A stretch of DNA of 64,000 nt from Puniceibacterium sp. IMCC21224 (lineage in GTDB: Bacteria; Pseudomonadota; Alphaproteobacteria; Rhodobacterales; Rhodobacteraceae): positions 1,674,001 through 1,738,000 of the forward strand of contig NZ_LDPY01000001.1 in NCBI RefSeq assembly GCF_001038505.1, given 5' to 3'. The translations under genes and the position numbers were made by a program. A model generated the notes under the pieces. That model did not search any database. It worked only from the letters and a program-made list of their open reading frames with translations, and was not told where the DNA came from. Below, piece after piece: positions 1-7,975 of this stretch. Position 1 is the first letter of the stretch; every line of letters begins with the position of its first letter.

Positions 1-1
1 G

Positions 2-1198
2 GGACTGATCGCGCTGCCGCAGATGCTGCGGCTGGGGTATGACCGCAATCTGGCGATCGGGACGATCTGCGCCTCTGGGTCGCTGGGCACGATGATCCCG
101 CCGTCGATTGTGCTGATCTTTTACGGGCTGGTGACGGAAACCTCGATCAAGGCGTTGTTCACGGCGTCCTTTCTGCCGGGCTTTATGCTGGCGTCGTTCT
201 TTCTGATCTACATCGTGGTGCGCACGCAGATGAACCCGTCGCTCGCTCCGCTGCCGCCCGCCCAACCCGGAGAGCCGGAGGGCCGCGACAAGGGGCTGAT
301 GTTTCTTGGCTTCCTATCACGCTTTACCCTGTGGATCGCAGGAGTTCTGCTGGCGCGCGCGCTGTTCTTTACCGCCACTGGTGAGAACGTGGTGCGTGAG
401 GGCGAGGACCCAATTCCGTTGGGCATGGTCAGCGATATTCCGTGGATCATCGGCACCTTTGTGCTGGCGTTGCTGCTGATCTTTGTCGTCGTCGGGCGCG
501 CCCGCACTGCCAAAGGCTGGGAAATGGGCAAAGGGTTGATTGCGCCAACGGTTGTGATCGGTGTCGTTCTGGGTTCGATCTATGGCGGCATCACCGGCAT
601 CACCGAAGCCGCCGGTATGGGCGTGGTGGCGGTCTTTGTCATCGGGATGCTGCGGCGCGAGATGACATTCGACATTGTCTGGGACAGCCTGATCCGCACG
701 CTGCGATCAACCGGAACCATCATCTGGGTCACGATCGGGGCGGCGGCGCTGGCGGCGGCGTATACGCTGGTCGGCGGGCCGACTTATGTCGCCAAGCTGA
801 TCGTGGGGGCGGAACTGCCGACCATGGGGATCATCCTGGTAATGATGCTGGTGTTCCTGATCATGGGGATGTTCATGGACTGGGTCGGCATCGTGCTGCT
901 GATCATGCCGGTGTTCCTGCCCATCGTCGTGCGCCTGCCAGCCGAAGAGATTGGATTCCTCGGCCATGTCGATGCGCGCTATGTGCCGATCTGGTTCGGC
1001 GTGGTGTTCTGTATGAACATGCAGGTCAGTTTTTTGTCTCCACCATTCGGGCCAGCTGCGTTCTATCTGAAATCGGTCGCGCCGCCCGATATTTCGCTGA
1101 CCGATATCTTTCGCGGCTTTCTGCCATTCATCGCATTGCAGCTGTTGGCGCTGTCGGTGCTGTTGATTTGGCCGCCTATCGTTACCCTGTTCTTGTGA
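2..1198 (+). CDS. dctM: TRAP transporter large permease (DctM-like), 5' truncated by the window edge
   Basis: Inner-membrane permease that, with a small DctQ subunit and a periplasmic DctP protein, imports an organic acid or similar solute using the sodium gradient. The frame is open from base 2, so the N-terminus lies outside the window; about 398 residues are visible. The first visible segment has the DctM stretch GTMIPPSIVLIFYG, and the C-terminal half carries the GMFMDWVGIVLLIMP and NMQVSFLSPPFGPA motifs of the family. A long charged and hydrophobic insert (about residues 80-170 of the visible part) separates the two halves, as in the larger DctM proteins. The PhyH gene follows after 108 bp. 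The substrate cannot be inferred. The family is sure. Confidence 0.93.
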   Translation, partial: GLIALPQMLRLGYDRNLAIGTICASGSLGTMIPPSIVLIFYGLVTETSIKALFTASFLPGFMLASFFLIYIVVRTQMNPSLAPLPPAQPGEPEGRDKGLMFLGFLSRFTLWIAGVLLARALFFTATGENVVREGEDPIPLGMVSDIPWIIGTFVLALLLIFVVVGRARTAKGWEMGKGLIAPTVVIGVVLGSIYGGITGITEAAGMGVVAVFVIGMLRREMTFDIVWDSLIRTLRSTGTIIWVTIGAAALAAAYTLVGGPTYVAKLIVGAELPTMGIILVMMLVFLIMGMFMDWVGIVLLIMPVFLPIVVRLPAEEIGFLGHVDARYVPIWFGVVFCMNMQVSFLSPPFGPAAFYLKSVAPPDISLTDIFRGFLPFIALQLLALSVLLIWPPIVTLFL

Positions 1199-1306
1199 GG
1201 GTGAGTGACGCAGGGCGGCAGGGCGTCGGACTAACTGGACGGACGACATGCCCGGCCCCGATGGCGGCGCGCCGTTGGATTTGATCAAAATTGGGAGTGT
1301 ACGCAT

Positions 1307-2248
1307 ATGAAGCTGTCGCAGGATCAACGCACGCAGTTTGAAACCCAGGGCTATCTGGTGGTGCCGGATGTGCTGGCGGCGGATCGTCTGGCGCAGATCA
1401 AGGGCGAATATTCCGCGCTTCTGGATCGGCTTTATGCCGGGTGGCAGGCCGAGGGGCGTGTGCCCGCGTGCGACGGTGATTTCTATGAAAAGCTGTTGGT
1501 CAGCTACCGTGCGGGCTGTGACTGGTTCCAGCCGATGGATATTTCCCTGCCGGGGGATGAAATTGCCGCTGACTGTCCGTTTCACATCAGTCCAGCGGTG
1601 TTCGACATGGTGACAGATTCCAGCCTGCTGGATCTGGTCCAGGATCTGATCGGACCCGAGATTACGTCAAATCCGATCCAGCATGTTCGGCTGAAACCGC
1701 CGGCGATCACGCTGCGCGGAGAAGAAGCGCGGGCGCATATCATGGCCACCGACTGGCATCAGGATCGCGCTGTGGCCTTGGCAGAAGGTGACAATACGCA
1801 AATGGTGACGGTCTGGCTGGCAATATCGGATGCGACGCTGGACAATGGCTGCTTGCAGGTGATCCCCGGACGGCCGCAGATGTATCCGCACTGCCCCAAG
1901 CGGCAGACCGCGATTGCCGACGGCTGCCTTGACCTGAGTACGGCGACGCCGCTGCCGGTCAAGGCCGGGGGGGCGGTAATATTTCATCCGCTGACGCCGC
2001 ACGCATCGCGCGACAATAGTTCGGATCAGTTTCGCTGGTCGTTCGACATCCGCTATAACGTCAGCGGGCAACCGACCGGCCGTAGCCATTTTCCGGAATT
2101 TATCGCACGTTCGGCCACGGCGCCGGAAACCGAATTGCGTGACTGGCGGGAATGGCACCGGATGTGGGAACAGACGCGCGCCGATCTGGCCAGCCGAACT
2201 CATATCCCGATACACCGCTGGTCCTCTGATGCACCGGCTTGCGCGTGA
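1307..2248 (+). CDS. Phytanoyl-CoA dioxygenase (PhyH) family protein
   Basis: Probable Fe(II)/2-oxoglutarate-dependent oxygenase of 313 residues. The facial triad is visible: H151 and D153 in DWHQD and the distal H232 in HPLTPHASRDN, followed by an arginine in FRWSFDIRY that would bind 2-oxoglutarate. The ATG at 1307 is preceded by GGGAG at about 1293-1297 with good spacing. It lies between a TRAP permease and an EamA transporter, so the substrate is likely a small imported compound and not a phytanoyl lipid; bacterial PhyH relatives hydroxylate many small molecules. The C-terminus contains RxW-rich segments of unknown role. The fold is confident; the reaction is not known. Confidence 0.88.
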   Translation: MKLSQDQRTQFETQGYLVVPDVLAADRLAQIKGEYSALLDRLYAGWQAEGRVPACDGDFYEKLLVSYRAGCDWFQPMDISLPGDEIAADCPFHISPAVFDMVTDSSLLDLVQDLIGPEITSNPIQHVRLKPPAITLRGEEARAHIMATDWHQDRAVALAEGDNTQMVTVWLAISDATLDNGCLQVIPGRPQMYPHCPKRQTAIADGCLDLSTATPLPVKAGGAVIFHPLTPHASRDNSSDQFRWSFDIRYNVSGQPTGRSHFPEFIARSATAPETELRDWREWHRMWEQTRADLASRTHIPIHRWSSDAPACA

Positions 2249-2399
2249 TGGTGGCAATCTGCACATGTAACGCGGGCGGATGAGGTATCCGTCGCGTCAC
2301 CGTTTCAGGTGCGCAAAGGTTCCTGCCGCTCGATGCCTGAATGGTATGCAGGCAATTTCCGCCTTGAATGCGGGGCTGAAAACCGTGCAGACAGGGCTC

Positions 2400-2418
2400 A
2401 TGCCGCCCATGGTGGCAT
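2400..2418 (+). other. Stem-loop in the PhyH-EamA intergenic region
   Basis: ATGCCGCC and GGTGGCAT form an 8-bp stem (one G-U pair) around a 3-nt loop, about 150 bp after the PhyH stop and 40 bp before the EamA start. There is no T-run, so it is not a standard intrinsic terminator. It could be a regulator dyad or an mRNA structure. The rest of the 209-bp gap shows no gene. Confidence 0.35.
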
Positions 2419-2457
2419 AAGGCCGAACAACCCGGCCCCACAAACTACAGGCGGACA

Positions 2458-3378
2458 ATGTCCCATATCGTAGCCCCAAAAGAAGAGCGCATCGTCATGG
2501 GCCTGGCGGCAATGGCCGGTGGGGTGGTGTTCTTTACCATGATCGACACATCGGCCAAATGGCTGGTGACCGCTGGCATTCCGGTGATGCAGGTGGTTTT
2601 TGCCCGCTATCTGATGCATTTCCTGATGTCTGCGGCGATTTTCCTGCCGCGCGAGGGGCGCACAGCATGGCGCTCAAACGCGCCATTCAAACAGGTGCTG
2701 CGGTCGTTCTTTCTGTTTGGCAGCACCTTGCTGAATTTCCTCGCGCTGCGGTATCTGCCGATTACTGTCACAACCACAATCATGTTCGCCGGGCCCATTG
2801 TCGTGACGCTGCTGGCGATTCCGATTTTGGGGGAAAAGGTCGGACTCCATCGGCTCGTCGCGGTCTGCGTCGGCTTTCTGGGCGTGCTCTTTGTGATGCA
2901 GCCATGGGGGGCGGGGTTTCATCCGGCGATGTTCTTTAATCTCGGGGCGCTGTGTGTGGCGTCGATGTATTTTATCATGACGCGGATGCTGGCTGGTGTG
3001 GACAGCAACGCCACCAGCCAACTCTGGGCGTCGGGGCTTGCGACGATCTGCCTGTCTCCGCTGGCTATTCCGATTTGGGTTTGGCCGGACACGGCGGCCA
3101 GTTGGGCGTTTTTGCTTCTGATCGGGGTGTTTGGCGGCACCGGGCATATTCTGGCCACTGCGGCGCATCGGATGGCGGATGCGTCCATCCTGGCGCCGGT
3201 GGTCTACATCCAGATCTTTCTGGCGGCGGCGGCGGGCATTCTGGTGTTCGACACCTGGCCGACAATCTGGACATTGGGCGGCGGGCTGATCATCATCGCC
3301 GCCGGGATTTATATCTGGCATCGCGAACGATACCTCGGGATTGCCGCGGCGAAAGAGCCGAAAGGCCCGCCGGTCTAG
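2458..3378 (+). CDS. DMT/EamA family transporter
   Basis: Inner-membrane carrier of the drug/metabolite superfamily, 306 residues, close to the usual 290-310. About ten hydrophobic segments arranged as two EamA repeats are visible, the first ending near ILGEKVGLHRLVAVCVGFLG and the second near the C-terminal TLGGGLIIIAAGIYIWHRER. Proteins of this type usually export small metabolites or amino acids. The ATG at 2458 follows a weak AGGCGG; an in-frame ATG at 2497 is an alternative that would remove 13 residues. It probably belongs to the same transcription unit as the SDR gene 62 bp downstream. Substrate unknown. Confidence 0.88.
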   Translation: MSHIVAPKEERIVMGLAAMAGGVVFFTMIDTSAKWLVTAGIPVMQVVFARYLMHFLMSAAIFLPREGRTAWRSNAPFKQVLRSFFLFGSTLLNFLALRYLPITVTTTIMFAGPIVVTLLAIPILGEKVGLHRLVAVCVGFLGVLFVMQPWGAGFHPAMFFNLGALCVASMYFIMTRMLAGVDSNATSQLWASGLATICLSPLAIPIWVWPDTAASWAFLLLIGVFGGTGHILATAAHRMADASILAPVVYIQIFLAAAAGILVFDTWPTIWTLGGGLIIIAAGIYIWHRERYLGIAAAKEPKGPPV

Positions 3379-3440
3379 GGCACGATCAGCGACGAATTCG
3401 CAGGATAAGTTCGGAACGCATCAATGGGGGGAGTGAGGCT

Positions 3441-4184
3441 TTGGGACGACTGACAGGCAAACGGGCGTTGGTGACGGCAGCGGGACAGGGGATCGGGCGG
3501 GCCAGCGCGCTGGCGATGGCGTCTGAGGGGGCGCAGGTTTTTGCTACCGATATCAACGCGGCGGCGCTGGACGATCTGATCGCGGACGGGATCGAGACCT
3601 TTGTGCTGGACGCCCGCGACACCGATAGTGTGAACTTAGGCATGGCCCGTGCCCAACCGGACGTGGTGTTCAACTGCGCCGGATTTGTCCACAACGGCAC
3701 AATCCAGGAGGCGACGGACGACGATTGGGACTTTGCCTTTGACCTAAACGTGCGGTCAATGTTCCGCACCATCCGCGCCGCCCTGCCGGGTATGGTTGAT
3801 CGGGGATCGGGGTCAATCGTCAACATGTCGTCGGTCTGCTCAAGCATCGTCGGGGCGCCAAACCGGTTTATCTATGGCACGACCAAAGCGGCGGTGATCG
3901 GGATGACGAAATCCGTGGCGATCGACTATGTCGCCAAGGGAATCCGCTGCAACTGCATCTGCCCCGGTACCGTCGAAAGCCCAAGCTGGCATGACCGGGT
4001 CAAGGCGCTGGGTGAACAGATCGGATCCTACGACGCGGCGATGCAGCAATTCGTATCACGTCAACCCATGGGCCGCGTCGCCAAAGCCGAGGAAGTTGCG
4101 GCGCTGGTGGTCTATCTTTCGGCCGACGAAAGCGGGTTCACAACCGGGCAGGCGCATGTGATCGACGGCGGCTGGTCCAGCTAG
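3441..4184 (+). CDS. SDR oxidoreductase, BDH2/DHRS6-like (annotated in bacteria as 2-keto-3-deoxy-L-fuconate dehydrogenase)
   Basis: NAD(P)-dependent short-chain dehydrogenase, 247 residues. Visible: a glycine-rich TAAGQGIG at 12-19, the NCAG motif at 78-81, the catalytic serine in NMSSVCSS near 131, and Y145/K149 in the YxxxK motif. The sequence closely resembles, from memory, animal DHRS6 and the bacterial enzymes named 2-keto-3-deoxy-L-fuconate dehydrogenase, including GIRCNCICPGTV and the C-terminal VIDGGWS. I chose the TTG at 3441 because a GGGGGAG lies 7-8 bases upstream and the protein then begins MGRLTGKRALVT, the family N-terminus; the open frame extends much further upstream but out of register with any homology. 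The true substrate is unproven. Confidence 0.88.
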   Translation: MGRLTGKRALVTAAGQGIGRASALAMASEGAQVFATDINAAALDDLIADGIETFVLDARDTDSVNLGMARAQPDVVFNCAGFVHNGTIQEATDDDWDFAFDLNVRSMFRTIRAALPGMVDRGSGSIVNMSSVCSSIVGAPNRFIYGTTKAAVIGMTKSVAIDYVAKGIRCNCICPGTVESPSWHDRVKALGEQIGSYDAAMQQFVSRQPMGRVAKAEEVAALVVYLSADESGFTTGQAHVIDGGWSS

Positions 4185-4208
4185 GGGCCGCGGCGCGGGT
4201 CCGACCTG

Positions 4209-5177
4209 TCAGGCTGTGGTTCCATCCGTGGCCCCGGGCAGCGTCGACAGGATCTGTTTGTCGAGCATCATGTGACTGCCCTTTTGCTCGTTCACGATCT
4301 GGGTGATCCGCAGATCGCCGGTCAGGCTGAGCAGCATGTAAATCTCGGCGCGTGACAGGGTGCAGCGGGTTTCCACCCAGTCGATCATCCGCCGGAGCGC
4401 ATCCCGCGCGGCGTTGTCCAGATCGGCATCCATGCCCATCGTGATCAGATGTGTCGGGGTTTCGGCGCGGGGATAGGTCCAGCTCCGCCCCTTGTGCAGA
4501 TGGAATTCAAAGCGCCCGATCAGCGCGGTTTCAATGGCCGTGACACAAACTTCGCCATCCCCCTGCAAGCCATGGCCGTCACCGCAGGAAAACAACGCCC
4601 CTTCGGTATGGACCGGCAGGTAAAGGGTCGATCCGGCAACCAGTTCTTTGTTGTCTAGATTGCCGCCATGCGCGCGCGGCTGAATCGAAGAAATCGCCCC
4701 CCATCCCGCCGGTGGGGCTACGCCCATCACGCCAAAGAACGGGCATAACGTCAGCTCGGTGCCCCAGGGCAGTCGCGCAGTACCGCGCGCGAGGTCCAGC
4801 GCGGTGTGAATCTGCATTCCGGTGTCAAAATCATCCGGCAGACCGCCCGCCAGTGGCCGCATAAAGGTATAGCCCCAATCCAGCCGGGGGCGAATATCCT
4901 GAATGCGGATTTCCAGCACGTCACCCGGCTGCGCCCCGCGCACATGCACCGGACCAGTCAGCATATGCCCCGGCAGTCGGCGCGGGGCGGACTGATGAAT
5001 CGCGAGCAGTTCGGGCGGTACGGTGAATCCCTCTGGCGGCAGGTTGAGCGGGCCACCCGACAAGGACGAGATCACGACGGTATCGCCGCTGTCGATGGTC
5101 AGGATCGGGGGCATCCCGGCCTCGAACCAACCCCAATGTACCGTGTCCGGTCCGGCGTCGAGTTGATGTTCGGCCAT
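4209..5177 (-). CDS. Acetamidase/formamidase family protein
   Basis: FmdA/AmdA-family amidohydrolase of 322 residues, expected to release ammonia from a small amide. The family signature is seen in DTVHWGWFEAGMPPILTIDSGD near the N-terminus, the GPVHVRGAQPGDVLEI block, and the metal-site region FSCGDGHGLQGDGEVCVTAIE. It is convergent with the SDR gene (24 bp between stops), so it is not part of that operon although possibly of the same pathway. The ATG at 5177 is preceded by GGAGGAC. The C-terminal end (SLTGDLRITQIVN) matches the family. Which amide it hydrolyses cannot be told. Confidence 0.88.
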   Translation of the reverse strand: MAEHQLDAGPDTVHWGWFEAGMPPILTIDSGDTVVISSLSGGPLNLPPEGFTVPPELLAIHQSAPRRLPGHMLTGPVHVRGAQPGDVLEIRIQDIRPRLDWGYTFMRPLAGGLPDDFDTGMQIHTALDLARGTARLPWGTELTLCPFFGVMGVAPPAGWGAISSIQPRAHGGNLDNKELVAGSTLYLPVHTEGALFSCGDGHGLQGDGEVCVTAIETALIGRFEFHLHKGRSWTYPRAETPTHLITMGMDADLDNAARDALRRMIDWVETRCTLSRAEIYMLLSLTGDLRITQIVNEQKGSHMMLDKQILSTLPGATDGTTA

Positions 5178-5372
5178 GGTGTCCTCCGCAGTGGCGTTCG
5201 TTGCTGCAAACGTTAGGCGGCTGACGCTGCGGATGCCAGCGTTCTGTCAGACTGGATGCTGCGTAAACTGCGACGTTAGGGCTGTTGTTCACGGCGCCGG
5301 TGGCTGTTAGCCGATCCTGCGACCCGGTGCTGGCAGAGCGCGCCCGTCGTGTCACAGAAACAGGAGATGTCG

Positions 5373-6032
5373 ATGCTGCGTACAGTTGTCTTTGATCTGG
5401 ACGGGACGCTGGTTCACAGCGCACCGGACCTGCAGGCCGCCGCGAACCGGATGCTCGCTGATCTGGGGGCCGCACCGCTGGATATGGAAACCGTGATTTC
5501 GTTCATCGGGCGCGGTGTTGCCGTGTTGGTGCGGCGCTGTCTGACCCATGTCGGTCTGGATACCGACCCGGACGCTGCGCTGGCGATATTTGAGGCGCAT
5601 TACGCCCGCGACCTGACCACGCTGACCCGGCCCTATCCGGGCGCCGAGGTGATGCTGGCGACCTTGCGGGATCGGGGGCTGACGCTGGGACTGTGTACCA
5701 ACAAACCCGAGGGGCCGGCGCGGGCGCTGTGTGACGCACTGAACCTGACACAGTATTTTGATGTCATCGTCGGTGGGGACACGCTGACGGTGCGCAAGCC
5801 CGATCCCGATCCGCTGTGGCATGTCATCACGGCGCTGGGCGGCAAACTGCCCGAAACGCTATATGTTGGGGACAGCGAAACCGACTACCTGACAGCGCGG
5901 CGCGCGGGTGTGCTTTTTGCCTTTTTCGAGGGGGGATATCAGCCGGGCGAGATCGCAGGATTCAAGCCGAATTTCCGGCTGGCCCGGATTGAAGATCTGG
6001 GGAAGTTGCCGGAACTCAACCCTAAGATTTGA
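5373..6032 (+). CDS. gph: Phosphoglycolate phosphatase (HAD superfamily)
   Basis: Soluble HAD phosphatase of 219 residues that removes phosphate from 2-phosphoglycolate. Motif I is FDLDGT near the start, motif II is LCTNKP, motif III the lysine in VRKPDPDPL, and motif IV YVGDSETD. A helical cap follows motif I, as in Gph. Three starts are possible (GTG 5349, ATG 5367, ATG 5373). I chose 5373 because AGGAG ends 6 bases before it, which gives MLRTVVFDLDGT. It stands alone, divergent from the acetamidase gene. The exact substrate assignment is by family resemblance; related HAD enzymes act on other sugar phosphates. Confidence 0.87.
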   Translation: MLRTVVFDLDGTLVHSAPDLQAAANRMLADLGAAPLDMETVISFIGRGVAVLVRRCLTHVGLDTDPDAALAIFEAHYARDLTTLTRPYPGAEVMLATLRDRGLTLGLCTNKPEGPARALCDALNLTQYFDVIVGGDTLTVRKPDPDPLWHVITALGGKLPETLYVGDSETDYLTARRAGVLFAFFEGGYQPGEIAGFKPNFRLARIEDLGKLPELNPKI

Positions 6033-6070
6033 CCGGATCGGCCGCAAACGTCACACCAACGTCGCAACCG

Positions 6071-6098
6071 TTGCAATTCGGCCACAAATAGGTATTAT
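6071..6098 (+). promoter_or_regulatory. Predicted sigma-70 promoter for the Nudix gene
   Basis: TTGCAA (-35) and TATTAT (-10, one mismatch to consensus) are separated by 16 bp in an AT-rich patch, unlike the surrounding DNA. Transcription would begin about 32 bases before the Nudix ATG at 6137. Confidence 0.4.
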
Positions 6099-6136
6099 GC
6101 ATTGGAGCAGTCAAAAAGAATATTTAACGGTGGCCG

Positions 6137-6595
6137 ATGTCAGAAACAGGCGAACAGATCGCGGCTTTGCCCATGCGATGGGACAAGTCGGGCAATCTCA
6201 AAATTTTACTTGTAACCTCACGTGATACAGGCCGTTGGGTCATGCCCAAGGGGTGGACCATGGACGGTCACAAACCTTGGGCCGCCGCCGAGATTGAGGC
6301 ATTGGAGGAAGCGGGGGCCAAGGGCTATATCGCGCGTGAGGAAATCGGCACCTATCGTTACCCCAAGATCCTGGATGGCGGCGGGATCATACCGTGCCGG
6401 GTGCGGGTTTATCCGATGATCGTGGAAAAGCTTTTGAAGCATTGGAAGGAACGGCACGAACGCACTCGGCGTTGGTTCAGTCCGAAATCCGCCGCGCGTA
6501 AAGTGGACGAAGAAGACCTGTCGAAGCTATTGAAAAGCCTTTCCAAAAAGCCGCGCAAGCAACCGGTGATCCAGGAATTGCTCCGCGCGTCGTGA
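6137..6595 (+). CDS. Nudix hydrolase with a variant Nudix box (alphaproteobacterial DIPP-like)
   Basis: Small hydrolase of 152 residues acting on a nucleoside diphosphate-X or polyphosphate. The Nudix box region runs from PKGWTMDGHKPW to EALEEAGAKG. Compared with GX5EX7REUXEEXGU, the first Glu is His and the Arg is Ile, while the metal-binding EExG core is kept. From memory this variant is shared by an alphaproteobacterial subfamily related to diphosphoinositol-polyphosphate hydrolases, so it is probably active. The C-terminus (KSLSKKPRKQP) is very basic. A promoter is predicted directly upstream; there is no operon partner on this strand. Confidence 0.82.
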   Translation: MSETGEQIAALPMRWDKSGNLKILLVTSRDTGRWVMPKGWTMDGHKPWAAAEIEALEEAGAKGYIAREEIGTYRYPKILDGGGIIPCRVRVYPMIVEKLLKHWKERHERTRRWFSPKSAARKVDEEDLSKLLKSLSKKPRKQPVIQELLRAS

Positions 6596-6679
6596 CGGCG
6601 ATCAGTCGACCCGCAGACCGCTGGCCACATGGTCATGGCGATTCAGTGGACGGATTGCCTGCCATCTCGAATTGCGAGG

Positions 6680-6880
6680 TCATCGGAAACAGCGCTTGCG
6701 CGGCGGTGGGTGAGTTTTGCAATGCCTACCCAAGATAGATACCAGGCGTTTGGCTGCGGTGGTGCTGATGGGCTGCAGGCGCGTGTCGACATTGAACCAG
6801 CGCGCAATCTGATCGACGATTACTGTGTGTGGATGTATCCGCTCCGCTAAGTATGGCGCCGCCCGCCGGGGAGCAAGCGA
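6680..6880 (-). pseudogene. Possible coding relic without a start codon, in the 313-bp gap 6596-6908
   Basis: The only gap over 300 bp without a gene. On the minus strand a 66-codon frame, bounded by stops at both ends and with no usable ATG or GTG, reads a protein-like segment including TVIVDQIARWFNVDTRLQP and ISTTAAKRLVSIL, with GC-rich third positions in that part. The last 15 codons (HPPPRKRCFR) look random. I recognise no family. It may be a decayed gene fragment, part of a gene broken by an indel, or chance. The plus-strand frame over the same bases looks less protein-like. Confidence 0.3.
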
Positions 6881-6899
6881 TCACTTGCCCCCGGTGCGG
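6862..6899 (-). terminator. Long GC-rich stem-loop after the 6909-8818 operon
   Basis: CCGGGG plus GCAAG pairs with CTTGC plus CCCCGG (one bulged A), and the stem extends further with weaker pairs around a CGATCA loop. It lies 10 bases past the stop of the last gene of the minus-strand operon. No T-run follows on either strand, so efficiency as an intrinsic terminator is doubtful. Confidence 0.45.
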
Positions 6900-6908
6900 G
6901 CGGGCCTG

Positions 6909-7307
6909 CTAACGCATCGGCATAAAGAGCAGCGTCAGCACAAACAGTCCGGCCCAGAACCCGATTTCCAGGGTTTCTGTCATAGGTTGCGTGCCTTCTG
7001 CCCAGCCCCAGATATGGACCACGACCATAAACACGCAAAAAACCGCAAAAAACTCTAGCATGGTGGTGGCCCCGGTGCCGTAAATCCCGGCGCGCAGGAA
7101 AAACAGATTGGTGACAATGGCAAAGGCGCCAAGGCAGCGAGCAAAGTACCACGCCAGATCGGTGTCGTCAGGGATGCGCCAAAGCAGCAGTTTTGCCCAC
7201 ATCCCCGGTCGCAGAAAGATTGGCAGGCTGAAGGCGAAAAACGTGATTGCGGTTAACACCAGAATATAGCTGCTGGAATGCGCGGACCAAAGGCCGATCA
7301 TGTTCAT
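6909..7307 (-). CDS. Small four-helix membrane protein, unknown function
   Basis: 132 residues with four hydrophobic segments at about 13-31, 50-72, 80-100 and 112-129; the loops are short and the protein ends directly after the last segment (LFMPMR). I recognise no family. The start at 7307 (ATG AAC ATG) is chosen because GGGGG precedes it and it lies 11 bases after the stop of the Sel1 gene; the open frame could begin 39 bases earlier, overlapping that gene. It is the last gene of a three-gene operon with a Sel1-repeat secreted protein and a membrane-anchored regulator, so it may be the membrane partner or target of that pair. Confidence 0.7.
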   Translation of the reverse strand: MNMIGLWSAHSSSYILVLTAITFFAFSLPIFLRPGMWAKLLLWRIPDDTDLAWYFARCLGAFAIVTNLFFLRAGIYGTGATTMLEFFAVFCVFMVVVHIWGWAEGTQPMTETLEIGFWAGLFVLTLLFMPMR

Positions 7308-7318
7308 CTCGGCCCCCT

Positions 7319-7870
7319 TCAGAACAGCTTCGGCGCGTATTTCCACGCGTCGGCATCTGGGGTCACGGAATCGAGGTCATACTGGTTTTCAATCAGATGC
7401 CGCGCCGAGGTATCGCCCAGATTTGCTGCACGTTCGATCATCTGCCGTCCCTGCGCGTCATCCTGCGCCACCCCGCGACCGCGCAAAAGATCCAGCCCGT
7501 AGTTGAACATACCAACCTCGCTGCCAAGTGCCGCTGCCCGCCGGTCCCATTCCGCCGCTGCCTTTGGGTTTTCCGGCCCGGCCAGGCCGTTGTCGTCCAT
7601 CCAGGCCAGCCATGTCATGGCCTGCGCACTGTTTAGTCGCGCGGCTGCGCCTTCGAAGATGCGGCGCGCTTCGGCATGCAGACCGGCCTTGGCCGCGCCG
7701 TAACCCAGGGCGTATTCCATCGGATGCGCTTGGTCATGCGACAACCGGTCGAGCAACCCGTTCAACGACAGTTCTTCGGGGTTCAGCGTGCCTAAATCGT
7801 CGGCTACGGTGTCCGACTGGGCGACGGTCGCGGCACACAGGGCCACTGTAAATGTCAGGTGTTTCAGCAT
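7319..7870 (-). CDS. Secreted Sel1/TPR-like repeat protein
   Basis: 183 residues with an N-terminal signal peptide (hydrophobic core LTFTVALCAATVA, cleavage probably after AQS). The mature part holds helical repeats of Sel1 type: AKAGLHAEARRIFEGAAA near the middle, then PKAAAEWDRRAAALGSE and DDAQGRQMIERAANLGD, each with the A-x-x-W/M-x-x-A-A-x-x-G pattern. Such repeats bind proteins or peptidoglycan-related partners in the periplasm. The start is the second of two adjacent ATGs because AGGAGG lies 5 bases before it. It follows the membrane-anchored regulator by 105 bp and precedes the small membrane protein by 11 bp. Confidence 0.78.
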   Translation of the reverse strand: MLKHLTFTVALCAATVAQSDTVADDLGTLNPEELSLNGLLDRLSHDQAHPMEYALGYGAAKAGLHAEARRIFEGAAARLNSAQAMTWLAWMDDNGLAGPENPKAAAEWDRRAAALGSEVGMFNYGLDLLRGRGVAQDDAQGRQMIERAANLGDTSARHLIENQYDLDSVTPDADAWKYAPKLF

Positions 7871-7975
7871 CATGTCCTCCTCTTGGTTGCTGGTTCTGGG
7901 CGTGGGGACAGATTGACCTGCGCCGCCGGTAGATGGGTCAGCCGGTTGCAAGAGAATTGCAAGAATTCTGCAAGT

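Noticed and set aside
2952..3440. Extending the SDR gene upstream to 2952 in its open frame
   Set aside because: The extra 163 codons overlap the EamA gene and have no homology; a TTG start with a strong ribosome site gives the normal SDR N-terminus.
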